A stretch of DNA of 64,000 bases from an uncultured Acholeplasmatales bacterium. Its GTDB lineage: Bacteria > Bacillota_I > Bacilli_A > Acholeplasmatales > Anaeroplasmataceae. Position 1 is the stretch's first letter; each line of letters begins with the position of its first letter. The notes beneath the pieces are model-generated. The model searched no databases and was not told the DNA's origin. It saw only the letters and a list, made by a program, of their open reading frames with translations. Where the stretch lies: positions 1-64,000 of the forward strand of contig CALUXR010000003.1 in assembly GCA_944324795.1 (NCBI GenBank). Direction: 5' to 3'. The position numbers were made by a program, and so were the translations under genes. Positions 55,800 to 64,000 of the stretch are shown piece after piece.

Positions 55800-55818
55800 T
55801 TAGAAAGGGGTACTTTAT

Positions 55819-56178
55819 ATGATTAATAAAATTTCAAGTAATGTAAGTAGACAAAAACGTCATATGCGTATTCGTCAAACAGTTAAAGGTACTGCTTTAC
55901 AACCTCGTCTTTGTGTTTTCCGTTCTAATAAACAAATTTATGCACAAATTATTGATGATGAAGCAGGTAAAACATTATGCCAAGCATCAAGTTTAGAATT
56001 AAAAGATCTAAAAAATGGCTCAAATGTAGATGCTGCTAGTGAAGTTGGTACTTTAGTTGCTAAAAGAGCTTTAGAATTAAAAATTTCTAAAGTAGTATTT
56101 GATCGTGGTGGTTATTTATATCATGGTCGTGTTAAAGCCTTAGCTGATGCTGCTAGAGCAGCCGGCTTAGAATTCTAA
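55819..56178 (+). CDS. rplR: 50S ribosomal protein L18
   Basis: L18 (119 aa) binds 5S rRNA with L5. RRHMRIRQ-type basic N-terminus (here [15 protein letters not shown]), [19 protein letters not shown] and [20 protein letters not shown] are typical. GAAAGGGG upstream. Confidence 0.97.
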   Translation: MINKISSNVSRQKRHMRIRQTVKGTALQPRLCVFRSNKQIYAQIIDDEAGKTLCQASSLELKDLKNGSNVDAASEVGTLVAKRALELKISKVVFDRGGYLYHGRVKALADAARAAGLEF

Positions 56179-56188
56179 GGAGGTTATC

Positions 56189-56698
56189 ATGCGTTCTGAT
56201 AAAGAAGTTAAAGACGTACAACCTGAATTTGAAGAAAGAGTTGTTGCAATTAATCGTGTAACAAAGGTTGTAAAAGGTGGTAGAACTTTACGTTTTGCTG
56301 CTTTAGTAGTTGTTGGTGATCGTAAGGGCAATGTTGGCTTTGGTACAGGTAAAGCTTCTGAAGTACCTGACGCTATTAAAAAAGCGGTAGAAAATGCTAA
56401 AAAGAACATTTTCCAAGTTACAGTTGTAAATACAACTATTCCTCATGAAGTTGTAGGTCATTATGGTGCTGGTCATGTTTTATTAAAACCTGCTGCTCCT
56501 GGTACTGGTGTTATTGCCGGTGGTCCAGTTCGTGCTGTAGTAGAACTTGCTGGTATATCTAATATTTTATCAAAATCATTAGGTTCAAAAACACCTATCA
56601 ACGTTATTAGAGCTACTGTTGATGGTTTAAAACAATTATATTCTGTTGAAGCTGTTGCTGCTAAACGTGGTAAAACAGTTGAAGAAATTTTGAGGTAA
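56189..56698 (+). CDS. rpsE: 30S ribosomal protein S5
   Basis: S5 (169 aa) is a fidelity protein near the mRNA entry. [38 protein letters not shown] and [20 protein letters not shown] identify it. AAGGAGG upstream. Confidence 0.98.
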   Translation: MRSDKEVKDVQPEFEERVVAINRVTKVVKGGRTLRFAALVVVGDRKGNVGFGTGKASEVPDAIKKAVENAKKNIFQVTVVNTTIPHEVVGHYGAGHVLLKPAAPGTGVIAGGPVRAVVELAGISNILSKSLGSKTPINVIRATVDGLKQLYSVEAVAAKRGKTVEEILR

Positions 56699-56703
56699 CA
56701 AAT

Positions 56704-56880
56704 ATGTATAAAATTACATTAGTTAAAAGTTTAATAGGTCGTAAACCAAATCAAGTTAAAACAGCTAAAGCTCTAGGCTTAACTAAGATTGGTCAATGCG
56801 TAGAAAAAGAGGAAAACGAAGCCATTAAAGGGATGATTGTTACCATCGCTCATATGGTAAAAGTTGAAATCATAAAATAA
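56704..56880 (+). CDS. rpmD: 50S ribosomal protein L30
   Basis: A short gene of 58 codons between rpsE and rpl[21 protein letters not shown] and the following [12 protein letters not shown] segment match L30, and the end MVKVEIIK is typical. The Shine-Dalgarno (TGAGG) lies in the end of rpsE. Confidence 0.95.
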   Translation: MYKITLVKSLIGRKPNQVKTAKALGLTKIGQCVEKEENEAIKGMIVTIAHMVKVEIIK

Positions 56881-56894
56881 GGAGGTGCCTCGAA

Positions 56895-57332
56895 ATGTTA
56901 AATGAATTAAAACCTGTCCAAGGTGCAAGACACGCAAGAAAGAGAATTGGTCGCGGTATCGGTTCTGGTAATGGTAAAACAGCTGGTAAAGGTAATAAAG
57001 GCCAAAATGCTCGTTCTGGCGGTGGTGTAAGACCTGGTTTTGAAGGTGGACAATTACCTTTATTCCAACGTCTTCCTAAAAGAGGTTTCCATAATGTTAA
57101 CCGTGTAGAATATAGCGTTGTTAATGTGGAAGACTTAAATATATTCGAAGAAAATGCTGTTGTTGATATCGAAGCTTTAAAAGAAGCTGGCTTAGTAAAG
57201 AAATTAAATGACGGTGTTAAAATTTTAGGGGATGGCGAACTTACAAAAAAACTAACAGTAAAGGCTAATAAATTCTCAGCTAAAGCAAAAGAAGTTATTG
57301 AAAAAGCTGGTGGAACTGTTGAGGTGATGTAA
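56895..57332 (+). CDS. rplO: 50S ribosomal protein L15
   Basis: L15 (145 aa). The Gly/Arg-rich N-terminus ([20 protein letters not shown], then [20 protein letters not shown]) is diagnostic. AAGGAGGTG upstream. Its end carries the GAGGTG used by secY. Confidence 0.97.
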   Translation: MLNELKPVQGARHARKRIGRGIGSGNGKTAGKGNKGQNARSGGGVRPGFEGGQLPLFQRLPKRGFHNVNRVEYSVVNVEDLNIFEENAVVDIEALKEAGLVKKLNDGVKILGDGELTKKLTVKANKFSAKAKEVIEKAGGTVEVM

Positions 57333-57333
57333 G

Positions 57334-58638
57334 TTGTTAGTAAAATTAAAAAAGATTTTAAGTAATCGTGAAATATTAAGAAAATTAATTTTCACATTCC
57401 TAATTCTTTTGGTATTTAAAATTGGAACTTACATCCCTATCCCAATGGTAGATACTTTAGCTATTAGATCAGAAATTGCTAATAATAATTTCTTAACCAT
57501 TTTAAATGCCTTCTCAGGTGGTGGTTTATCTAATTTCTCTATTTTAGCTTTAGGTATTTCTCCATATATTACTTCATCTATTATCATTCAAATGTTACAA
57601 GTTGTAATTCCTAAATGGAAAGAATGGTCAGAACAAGGTGAAGTTGGTAAACAAAAATTAAACCGCATCACTAGATGGGTATCAATAATTATAGCTATAA
57701 TTCAAGGCTTAGCCTTATTATATGGATTAGGTGCTAGACCAGAAAACATTTTAGTGCCTGATGCTTTACAAAATCATAACTTATTTTGGCTATATTATAT
57801 TTATATGGCAATTGTAATTACAGCTGGTTCATGTTTTACAATGTGGTTAGCTGATTTAATTACTCGTCATGGTGTTGGTAATGGTTCTTCAATGATCATT
57901 GCTGCTGGTATTATTACAACTGTTCCTTCAATGTTTACTACATTATGGAATAAATATATTACTAGTGGGGCAACTGCTGCTAATATTACATGCTTTATTG
58001 CAATCATTGTTTTATATATCTTAATGATTTTAGCAGTAGTTTTCTTTGAAGGAGCAAAAAGAATTATCCCATTACAATATGCAAATAGAACTCAAGGTGG
58101 TAAAAGTGAATTACCTATTAAATTGAATAGTGGTAGTGTTATTCCGGTAATCTTTGCATCTACAATTTTATCAATTCCTTTGACAGTTGTTGGTATGCTT
58201 GGACAAAACTCTACTACGGCAGGTATTTGGGTAGAAAACATATTCTCTAGTTCAAAACCTATTGGTATGACACTTTATATCTTATTAATTTTCTTCTTCT
58301 CATTCTTCTATGCATTTATGGTTGTTGACCCTGAAAAGATTAGTGATAATCTTGATAAACAAGGTGCTTACATTCCTGGTTATAGAAGAGGAGAAGATAC
58401 AAAAAATCAATTAGCTAGAATATTATTTAGAACTACATTACTTGGTGCTACTTATCTAGCAATTGTTGCATTAGTACCTATTATTGTATCTCTATCATTT
58501 GGATTTACAAGTTCTGAAGCTTCAATAATCACTGTTGGTGGTACTTCATTAATCATCGTTGTCGGTGTAGCTATTGAAACTGCAAATCAACTTGAAACAG
58601 CTTCAGAAACTAAAGACTATAGAGGCTTTTTGGAGTAG
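57334..58638 (+). CDS. secY: Protein translocase subunit SecY
   Basis: SecY is the channel of the Sec translocon. At 434 aa with ten predicted helices it is full length: VFKIGTYIPIPMVDT in helix 1, plug region FSGGGLSNFSILALGISPYI, QMLQVVIPKWKEWSEQGEVG, TWLADLITRHGVGNG-type loop (MWLADLITRHGVGNGSSMII) and the cytosolic loop YANRTQGGKSELPIKLNSGS. The start is TTG behind GAGGTG, one base after the rplO stop region; no ATG is suitably placed. Confidence 0.97.
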   Translation: MLVKLKKILSNREILRKLIFTFLILLVFKIGTYIPIPMVDTLAIRSEIANNNFLTILNAFSGGGLSNFSILALGISPYITSSIIIQMLQVVIPKWKEWSEQGEVGKQKLNRITRWVSIIIAIIQGLALLYGLGARPENILVPDALQNHNLFWLYYIYMAIVITAGSCFTMWLADLITRHGVGNGSSMIIAAGIITTVPSMFTTLWNKYITSGATAANITCFIAIIVLYILMILAVVFFEGAKRIIPLQYANRTQGGKSELPIKLNSGSVIPVIFASTILSIPLTVVGMLGQNSTTAGIWVENIFSSSKPIGMTLYILLIFFFSFFYAFMVVDPEKISDNLDKQGAYIPGYRRGEDTKNQLARILFRTTLLGATYLAIVALVPIIVSLSFGFTSSEASIITVGGTSLIIVVGVAIETANQLETASETKDYRGFLE

Positions 58639-58641
58639 AAT

Positions 58642-59286
58642 ATGAAATTATTGATTATGGGACGTCCTGGGGCTGGTAAAGGAACTCAGGCAGTAAATAT
58701 TAGAGAATTCTATAATATTCCTCATATTTCAACGGGGGATATCTTTAGAGCAAATTTAAAAGGTCAAACTAAACTTGGTTTACTTGCAAAAAAATATATG
58801 GACCAAGGTTTACTTGTACCAGATTCTGTTACAATTGATTTAGTTAAAGATAGACTTAATGAATCTGATTGTAAAGATGGTTTCTTACTTGATGGTTTTC
58901 CAAGAAATCTAGAACAAGCAAAAGCTTTAGATGAATATTTAAAATCTAAAGACGATAAATTAGATGCTGTTTTAGATATTGATGTTAAACCAGAAGTTTT
59001 AATTGATAGAATTGTTGGTAGAAGAGTTTGTCCTACATGTGGGGCTACATTCCATATTAAGAATAACCCACCAAAAGTTGAAGGTGTTTGTGATAAATGT
59101 GGTAATAAGTTGATTCAAAGAAATGATGATACTTATGAAACTGCTGAAAATAGACTTAAAGTTTATGATAATCAAACTGCACCGCTATTAGATTATTACA
59201 AGAATCAACATTTATTAAAAACAGTAAATGGTGATCAAGATTTTGCAAAAGTATTTGAAGATATCAAAAAAGTTTTAACTAAGTAA
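58642..59286 (+). CDS. adk: Adenylate kinase, zinc-binding type
   Basis: Adk equilibrates ATP, AMP and ADP. GRPGAGKGTQA is the P-loop, then STGDIFRANL (AMP site), DGFPRNLEQAKALD, and the long LID with four Cys (CPTCGATFH and CDKCGN) for structural zinc, as in Gram-positive enzymes. 214 aa. It follows secY by 3 bases. The usual next gene, map, is missing. Confidence 0.97.
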   Translation: MKLLIMGRPGAGKGTQAVNIREFYNIPHISTGDIFRANLKGQTKLGLLAKKYMDQGLLVPDSVTIDLVKDRLNESDCKDGFLLDGFPRNLEQAKALDEYLKSKDDKLDAVLDIDVKPEVLIDRIVGRRVCPTCGATFHIKNNPPKVEGVCDKCGNKLIQRNDDTYETAENRLKVYDNQTAPLLDYYKNQHLLKTVNGDQDFAKVFEDIKKVLTK

Positions 59287-59384
59287 TATAATACTATTAT
59301 TTAGCACATTGTTTTAGTATTATATGTCCGCCCTTAATTGGGCGGATAGATAAAACTTTTGCTTTCAACTTCATTTGAAGTTGA
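59286..59384 (+). other. Three consecutive perfect hairpins between adk and infA
   Basis: Stem 1: ATATAATACTA (59286-59296) with TAGTATTATAT (59315-59325), eleven pairs. Stem 2: TCCGCCC (59327-59333), loop TTAATT, GGGCGGA (59340-59346). Stem 3: TCAACTTC (59365-59372), loop ATTT, GAAGTTGA (59377-59384). None is followed by a T-run and they stack almost without gaps. They fill the place of map and end 15 bases before the infA ribosome binding site. A leader or processing structure for the infA-rpoA part is likely. Confidence 0.65.
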
Positions 59385-59406
59385 CCATTAAACTTAGGAG
59401 GAAGCA

Positions 59407-59628
59407 ATGGCAAAAAAAGATGATGTTATTGAGTTAGAAGGAAAAGTAATAGATGTTTTACCTAATACTCAATTTATTGTAAAATTAGAAAATGATCATC
59501 AAGTTTTAGCCCACGTTTCTGGTAAAATCCGCATGAATAACATACGCATTTTACCAGGTGACAAAGTAACAGTTGAATTATCAACATACGATTTAACACG
59601 TGGAAGAATCACTTATAGACATAAGTAA
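59407..59628 (+). CDS. infA: Translation initiation factor IF-1
   Basis: IF-1 (73 aa), an OB-fold that binds the ribosomal A site at initiation. [39 protein letters not shown] and [10 protein letters not shown] are diagnostic. TAGGAGG upstream. Preceded by the triple-hairpin region. Confidence 0.97.
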   Translation: MAKKDDVIELEGKVIDVLPNTQFIVKLENDHQVLAHVSGKIRMNNIRILPGDKVTVELSTYDLTRGRITYRHK

Positions 59629-59647
59629 AATAACGGAGGTAAATAAG

Positions 59648-59761
59648 ATGAAAGTTAGACCATCAGTTAAACCAATGTGCGATAAATGCAAGGTAATCAA
59701 ACGTAAAGGAAGAGTAATGGTTATCTGCGAAAATCCAAAACATAAACAAAGACAAGGATAA
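59648..59761 (+). CDS. rpmJ: 50S ribosomal protein L36
   Basis: A 37-codon gene between infA and rps[21 protein letters not shown] and [13 protein letters not shown] show the zinc-binding C-x2-C-x12-C-x4-H form. CGGAGG lies 8 bases before the ATG. Confidence 0.96.
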   Translation: MKVRPSVKPMCDKCKVIKRKGRVMVICENPKHKQRQG

Positions 59762-59781
59762 AATTATAGGAGGATTAAATT

Positions 59782-60147
59782 ATGGCACGTATTGCAGGTG
59801 TAGATATTCCAAATGAAAAACGCGTTGTAATATCATTACAATATATTTATGGTATTGGTCCTACAATTGCGAAAAATATCTTAAAAGATGCAAATGTATC
59901 AGAAGATACAAGAGTTAAAAATTTATCAGAAGAAGAATTAACTCGTATTAGAGCAGAAATTTCAAAATATAAAATTGAAGGTGAACTTCGTAGAGAAGTA
60001 GCTCTTAACATTAAGAGATTAATGGAAATTGGTTGTTACCGCGGATTAAGACATCGTAAAGGTCTTCCTGTTCGTGGTCAAAATACACGTAATAATGCTC
60101 GTACTCGTAAGGGTCCAGCACGTACTATCGCAAATAAGAAGAAATAA
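59782..60147 (+). CDS. rpsM: 30S ribosomal protein S13
   Basis: S13 (121 aa) contacts the P-site tRNA and bridges the subunits. [33 protein letters not shown] and the C-terminal [19 protein letters not shown] are standard. TAGGAGG upstream. Confidence 0.98.
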   Translation: MARIAGVDIPNEKRVVISLQYIYGIGPTIAKNILKDANVSEDTRVKNLSEEELTRIRAEISKYKIEGELRREVALNIKRLMEIGCYRGLRHRKGLPVRGQNTRNNARTRKGPARTIANKKK

Positions 60148-60160
60148 GGAGGATTAAATT

Positions 60161-60544
60161 ATGGCACGTAAAGTTACAAAACGTCGTGTTAAGAGAAACT
60201 GCCCTGTGGGTGTTGCTCATATTCACGCAAGTTTTAATAATACAATAGTTACAATTACTGATCCTGCTGGTAATGTTATTGCATGGAGCAGTGCTGGTGC
60301 ATTAGGTTTTAAAGGTAGCCGTAAATCTACAGCTTTTGCTGCCCAATCAGCAAGTGAAGCAGCTGCTAGATCAGCTAAAGATCAAGGTGTTGCAAAAGTA
60401 GAAGTTTCAGTTAAAGGTCCTGGTCAAGGTCGTGATGCTGCTATTCGTTCTCTTGAAGTAGCTGGCTTAGAAATTTTATCAATTAGAGATTGTACACCAG
60501 TTCCACACAATGGATGTCGTCCACCAAAACGTCCTCGTGGTTAA
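60161..60544 (+). CDS. rpsK: 30S ribosomal protein S11
   Basis: S11 (127 aa) of the 30S platform. [40 protein letters not shown] and the end [16 protein letters not shown] are diagnostic. AAGGAGG upstream. Confidence 0.98.
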   Translation: MARKVTKRRVKRNCPVGVAHIHASFNNTIVTITDPAGNVIAWSSAGALGFKGSRKSTAFAAQSASEAAARSAKDQGVAKVEVSVKGPGQGRDAAIRSLEVAGLEILSIRDCTPVPHNGCRPPKRPRG

Positions 60545-60575
60545 TAAATTTTAATAGATACGAGGAGGTCCCAAT

Positions 60576-61532
60576 ATGAAAGACTTAAAATTTGAAAAAC
60601 CAAAAGCTATAGTTAAGTATCTATCAGAGGATAAATCTAAAGGTACATTTGAAGTAGCGCCATTAGAAAGAGGCTTCGGTCTTACTATTGGTAATGCCTT
60701 AAGAAGAATTATGTTATCTTCTTTACCAGGTACAGCTTTTGTTAGTGCGAAAATTGAAGGCATTCAACATGAGTTTGAAAATTTATCTGGCGTGATTGAG
60801 GATGTCATCACTATTATTTTAAATTTAAAAAGAGTTGTTTTAAAAACTGAATCACAAGATCCTGAATTTGAAACAATTTTAGAAATTAATAAAGGTGAAG
60901 GAGAAGTTACAGCTGGTGATATAATTCACGATTTAGATGTAACAGTAGTTAATCCTGAACAACACATATGTACAGTAGCTGCTGGCGGCAGTGTTAATAT
61001 GTTCTTAAAAGTACGCCGTGGTGTAGGTTATGTAAGTGCTGATAAGAATAAACAATATGTATCAGATGAATCAACTATCGCTATTGATTCTATCTATACA
61101 CCAGTTACTAATGTTTCATATGATATTGATAAAGATATTGTTGATAATGATGCTTCATTCGATAAATTAACTATAAATGTAACTACTAATGGTTCAATTG
61201 CCGCAACAGATGCGATTGGCATTGCTGCTAAAATGATGATTGAACATTTAGAAGTTATTGTTGATGAAATATCTGAACAAGCTAAACTTAATAGTTATAT
61301 GACAGAAACTGAAACAGAAAATAAGAATTCTAAAATGGAAAAAACTATTGAAGATTTGGATTTATCTGTTCGTTCATACAATTGTTTAAGAAGAGCTGGT
61401 ATCAACACTGTTGCTGATTTAATTGCTAAATCAGAAGAAGATATGATTAAGGTTCGTAATTTAGGCCGTAAATCATTAAAAGAAATTAAGGAAAAATTAG
61501 AACAATTAAACTTAGGTTTCCGTAAAGACTAA
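60576..61532 (+). CDS. rpoA: DNA-directed RNA polymerase alpha subunit
   Basis: The alpha subunit dimerises to start RNA polymerase assembly. The N-terminal domain shows FEVAPLERGFGLTIGNALRR and LSSLPGTAFVSAKIEGIQHE; the C-terminal domain shows LDLSVRSYNCLRRAGINTV and VRNLGRKSLKEIKEKL, which bind UP elements and activators. 318 aa, normal. GAGGAGG upstream. Confidence 0.98.
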   Translation: MKDLKFEKPKAIVKYLSEDKSKGTFEVAPLERGFGLTIGNALRRIMLSSLPGTAFVSAKIEGIQHEFENLSGVIEDVITIILNLKRVVLKTESQDPEFETILEINKGEGEVTAGDIIHDLDVTVVNPEQHICTVAAGGSVNMFLKVRRGVGYVSADKNKQYVSDESTIAIDSIYTPVTNVSYDIDKDIVDNDASFDKLTINVTTNGSIAATDAIGIAAKMMIEHLEVIVDEISEQAKLNSYMTETETENKNSKMEKTIEDLDLSVRSYNCLRRAGINTVADLIAKSEEDMIKVRNLGRKSLKEIKEKLEQLNLGFRKD

Positions 61533-61548
61533 TTAAGGAGGATACAAC

Positions 61549-61908
61549 ATGTCTTATTCTAGACTACGTCGTAGCAGCTCACAAAGAAAAGCTTTACTTC
61601 GTGATTTAATTACAGATTTAATTTTAAATGGTAAAATTGAAACTACTGAAACAAAAGCTAAAGAATTAAAAAGATTAGCTGATAAAATGGTTACATTAGG
61701 TAAAACTAATACATTGCATTCACGTAGACAAGCTGCTACTTTAATTCGTTTCGAAAAAGATGGTGAAGGTAAATTCGCTATCCAAAAATTATTCGATGAA
61801 ATAGCACCTAAATTTGCTAGTCGTAATGGTGGTTATACAAGAGTTATCAAGACTGGTTTCCGTCGTGGTGACGCTGCTCCTATGGCTATTATTGAATGGG
61901 TTGAATAA
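61549..61908 (+). CDS. rplQ: 50S ribosomal protein L17
   Basis: L17 (119 aa), last gene of the cluster. [40 protein letters not shown] and the end [11 protein letters not shown] are typical. AAGGAGG upstream, double terminator downstream. The ecf transporter genes common after rplQ in other Firmicutes are not here. Confidence 0.97.
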   Translation: MSYSRLRRSSSQRKALLRDLITDLILNGKIETTETKAKELKRLADKMVTLGKTNTLHSRRQAATLIRFEKDGEGKFAIQKLFDEIAPKFASRNGGYTRVIKTGFRRGDAAPMAIIEWVE

Positions 61909-61917
61909 TATAAATTG

Positions 61918-61943
61918 CTACAAGATTCGTCTTGTAGTTTTTT
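61918..61943 (+). terminator. Terminator 1 of the ribosomal cluster
   Basis: CTACAAGA, TTCG tetraloop, TCTTGTAG (61918-61937), then six T. Perfect stem with the stable UUCG loop. Confidence 0.95.
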
Positions 61944-61948
61944 ATAAG

Positions 61949-61980
61949 TAGAAAGCTAAATCTAAGCTTTCTATTTTTTT
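61949..61980 (+). terminator. Terminator 2 of the ribosomal cluster
   Basis: TAGAAAGCT (61949-61957) and AGCTTTCTA (61965-61973) form a perfect nine-base stem followed by at least seven T. Tandem with the first terminator. Confidence 0.9.
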
Positions 61981-61996
61981 TATTTTTAAATTATAG

Positions 61997-62002
61997 TATA
62001 AT
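61997..62002 (+). promoter_or_regulatory. -10 box of the pseudouridine synthase gene
   Basis: TATAAT lies 25 bases before the ATG, directly after the ribosomal terminators. The -35 region is T-rich and unclear. Confidence 0.5.
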
Positions 62003-62027
62003 TAAAAGGCCCAAATATAGGAGGATA

Positions 62028-62930
62028 ATGATGAATAAAGAAAGTAAAATTATAATTACACAGAAATTTAAAGTTAAAAGAAGCACTGAATTAATGACTT
62101 TTTTACTTGAAAAATTAAATACATCAAGAAATAATGTTAAACATTTATTATCTAATAAACAAGTATTAGTTAATGGAAATCAAGTTAGTCAATTTAATTT
62201 TCCTTTAGCTAATGAAGATGAGGTTTCATTAAGTAAATTTCCTATAATAACAACTAATAATTATAAAGAAGTAAGGAAAGAAAAAAGGCTTCCTTTAGAT
62301 ATTATTTATGAAGATGAAGATTTTATAGCTATTAATAAAGAAGCTGGAATGCTTGCTGTAGCGAGTGATAAAGAACTAACTAATACTGCTTATAATATGG
62401 TTTTTGAATATTTAAAAAAGAAAAATAAAAGGCCTTATGTTATACATAGAATAGATAAAGAAACATCAGGAGTTTTAGTATTTACAACTAATGTAAAACT
62501 TCAATCAAGACTTAGACTTGATTGGAATAAATATGTTAAATATCGTGGATATATTGCAATATGTGAAGGTCATTTAGGAGAAAAAGAAGGTACTTTAAAA
62601 AATTATCTAGCTAATAATGAATATAATTTAGTTTATGTTTCTAATAATAAAAATGATCAATTAGCTATTACAAATTATAAAGTTTTAAAAGAAAATAAAA
62701 CTATGTCTTTACTTGATATAGCAATTGATACAGGAAGGAAAAATCAAATAAGAGTACAATTTGCTAACATCGCTCATCCTCTATTAGGTGATGAAAAATA
62801 TGGTCATAAAGAAACATGTAAAAGACTTGCTTTACATGCTTCAAGACTTACTTTTATTAACCCTTATAATCATAAGGAAATTGATATTGTAGCTAAAATA
62901 CCTTCTTTATTTTATAATTTATTTAAATAG
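62028..62930 (+). CDS. RluA/RluD-family pseudouridine synthase
   Basis: The protein has an N-terminal S4 RNA-binding domain (SRNNVKHLLSNKQVLVNGNQ) and a pseudouridine synthase domain with the catalytic motif HRIDKETSGVLVF (Asp 143), LDIIYEDEDFIAINKEAGML and the KNQIRVQFANIAHPLLGDEKYG signature. It modifies uridines in 23S rRNA or another RNA; the exact site is not readable, so I give no gene symbol. ATG 62028 follows AGGAGGATA; the adjacent ATG 62031 is equally possible. 300 aa, normal for the family. Confidence 0.93.
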   Translation: MMNKESKIIITQKFKVKRSTELMTFLLEKLNTSRNNVKHLLSNKQVLVNGNQVSQFNFPLANEDEVSLSKFPIITTNNYKEVRKEKRLPLDIIYEDEDFIAINKEAGMLAVASDKELTNTAYNMVFEYLKKKNKRPYVIHRIDKETSGVLVFTTNVKLQSRLRLDWNKYVKYRGYIAICEGHLGEKEGTLKNYLANNEYNLVYVSNNKNDQLAITNYKVLKENKTMSLLDIAIDTGRKNQIRVQFANIAHPLLGDEKYGHKETCKRLALHASRLTFINPYNHKEIDIVAKIPSLFYNLFK

Positions 62931-63119
62931 TTTTGTAAATATTATGTTGTTGATATAAAGATTTATTTAAGCAAGCGGTATACTAGCACATCTTATTATT
63001 AATTAAATCCTAGAATCTAATTTTCTTTTTTAATATAATCAAAGTAAATAATATCTAGAATTTTTAGTAATGTAAGAGTAATTAATTCTTATATTTATTA
63101 TTTTACAAGGATGATAAAA

Positions 63120-63570
63120 ATGAAAAAGTAATTACTATTTTTATTTTATTACTATTTTTTTAAGCGGTTGTTATAGAAAAATTGAAACTATTTATGATGG
63201 AACAACTTTGACTGAGTTAGATGAATTAACAGAATATCATTTTTTAGGGACTGTTATAGAAAAGGTCGATTCTGAGTTTGAGTTTAAAAATTTCTTAAAT
63301 TATGATTATTATAAAGTAAAAATTGATGAAAAAATAAAAGGTGATATTGATAAGGATTATATTTATATAAAATTTAGCACGCATATCTCTGATTTTTCCA
63401 AATTAATAATCGATGAAAAATATCATTTTTATTGCAATAAAACGACAAATGTTAATACTGATGTAACTGATAAAGAAAATGTATTTTTAATCTCTTCTTC
63501 AAAAGCCCAATGTTTTACGTTAGAAGAATATGAAGAAAGATTAATCTTAGAACAAGAAAATTTAAATTAA
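63120..63570 (+). pseudogene. Lipoprotein gene broken by an early frameshift
   Basis: AAGGATGATAAAA leads into ATG AAA AAG TAA at 63120, a stop after three codons. In the +1 frame the sequence continues as a signal peptide and lipobox (ITIFLSGC) and then a mature part (YRKIETIYDGTTLTEL ... EKVDSEFEF ... KVKIDEKIKGDIDKDYIYIK) to TAA at 63568-63570. One indel just after the start codon separates the start from the gene. An internal TTG (63208) has no ribosome binding site. The mature part resembles small secreted beta-sheet lipoproteins of unknown role. Confidence 0.65.
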
Positions 63571-63668
63571 ATAATAATTGTTTTAATTTCATATTATTAA
63601 GTTATTTCTTTAAAAATTGTTTAAATTGTGCTAATATATTTATGTTATTTTAAAAATGGAGGTACATC

Positions 63669-64000
63669 ATGACAGATTTAGAAATTGCTCAAAGTGTTAA
63701 AGCTTTAAATATTAAAGATATTGCAAGCAAATTAAATATTAATGAAGATAAGCTTACAATGTATGGTAATGATAAAGCTAAATTAAGTTTAGATTTATTA
63801 AAAAATGAAGAAAAAGGCAAACTTATTTTAGTTACTGCTATATCTCCTACACCAGCTGGAGAAGGCAAATCTACTACAACTATTGGTTTAGCTGATGCCT
63901 TAAGTTCTTTAGGAAAGAAAACTTGTGTTTGTTTAAGAGAACCAAGTTTAGGTCCTGTATTTGGGGTTAAAGGTGGAGCTTGTGGTGGTGGTTATGCTCA
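63669..64000 (+). CDS. fhs: Formate-tetrahydrofolate ligase, 5' part
   Basis: The gene runs off the window after 110 codons. It encodes the start of FTHFS, which makes 10-formyl-tetrahydrofolate from formate and [23 protein letters not shown], then [20 protein letters not shown] (P-loop) and [17 protein letters not shown] are highly conserved in the family. TGGAGG lies 6 bases before the ATG. Confidence 0.96.
   Translation, partial: MTDLEIAQSVKALNIKDIASKLNINEDKLTMYGNDKAKLSLDLLKNEEKGKLILVTAISPTPAGEGKSTTTIGLADALSSLGKKTCVCLREPSLGPVFGVKGGACGGGYA

Noticed and set aside
1-64000. Mycoplasma genetic code (TGA as tryptophan)
   Set aside because: Trp is written TGG in the conserved proteins, and TGA serves as a stop at gene junctions such as 25041-25043 (ATGA overlap).

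Overview
The window reads as an AT-rich chromosome segment from a host-associated, low-GC Gram-positive bacterium of the Bacillota/Mycoplasmatota borderland (Acholeplasma, RF39 or Erysipelotrichia-like Bacilli). The grounds are the Firmicutes-type order of the S10-spc-alpha ribosomal cluster, very low GC outside it, many lipoproteins without cell-wall sorting signals, and strong Shine-Dalgarno sites. TGA acts as a stop codon (for example the ATGA junction at 25040), so the mycoplasma code 4 does not fit. The exact taxon cannot be settled by eye.

Layout. 1-7900: a decayed accessory zone bounded by two copies of a 79-bp insertion-sequence-like repeat. It holds a truncated DUF4143-type ATPase, an intact CCA-adding enzyme, a PPC-domain fragment and three tandem lipoprotein paralogues, one of them frameshifted. 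7901-14037: an M13 peptidase (minus strand), then a divergent operon of three surface proteins (Gly-rich lipoprotein, GLUG lipoprotein, membrane-anchored GLUG protein). 14122-35645: a 21.5-kb, ten-gene unit with one clear promoter and one terminator. It encodes an Hsp70-like ATPase, a SNF2-family helicase with many Cys clusters, a zinc-ribbon partner, a 1459-residue five-TM surface protein with about eleven MBG-type repeats, a second zinc-ribbon protein, a coiled-coil protein, an HExxH metallopeptidase-like protein, a 1421-residue superfamily 1 helicase, a charged helical protein and a Vps4/katanin-like AAA ATPase. I know no described system with this composition; it is the main candidate for something new. 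35703-37343: a second DUF4143 ATPase inactivated by a single stop codon, plus a gene fragment.

37384-46720: a probable pectin/hexuronate island: an SGNH (rhamnogalacturonan acetylesterase-like) esterase, a LacI regulator, mannonate dehydratase UxuA, a permease, a HyuA-family protein, an HExxH protein and ManA. Several LacI-type palindromes lie in the two control regions. 46721-47890: a decayed stretch with one small membrane protein.

47941-61980: the complete S10-spc-alpha cluster (rpsJ to rplQ, with secY, adk, infA and rpoA), starting from a consensus promoter and a GC-rich structured leader and ending in two tandem terminators. The map gene is absent between adk and infA and is replaced by three consecutive perfect hairpins. 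61981-64000: an RluA/RluD-type pseudouridine synthase, a frameshifted lipoprotein gene and the start of formate-tetrahydrofolate ligase, cut by the window end. No tRNA, rRNA or CRISPR array was seen.
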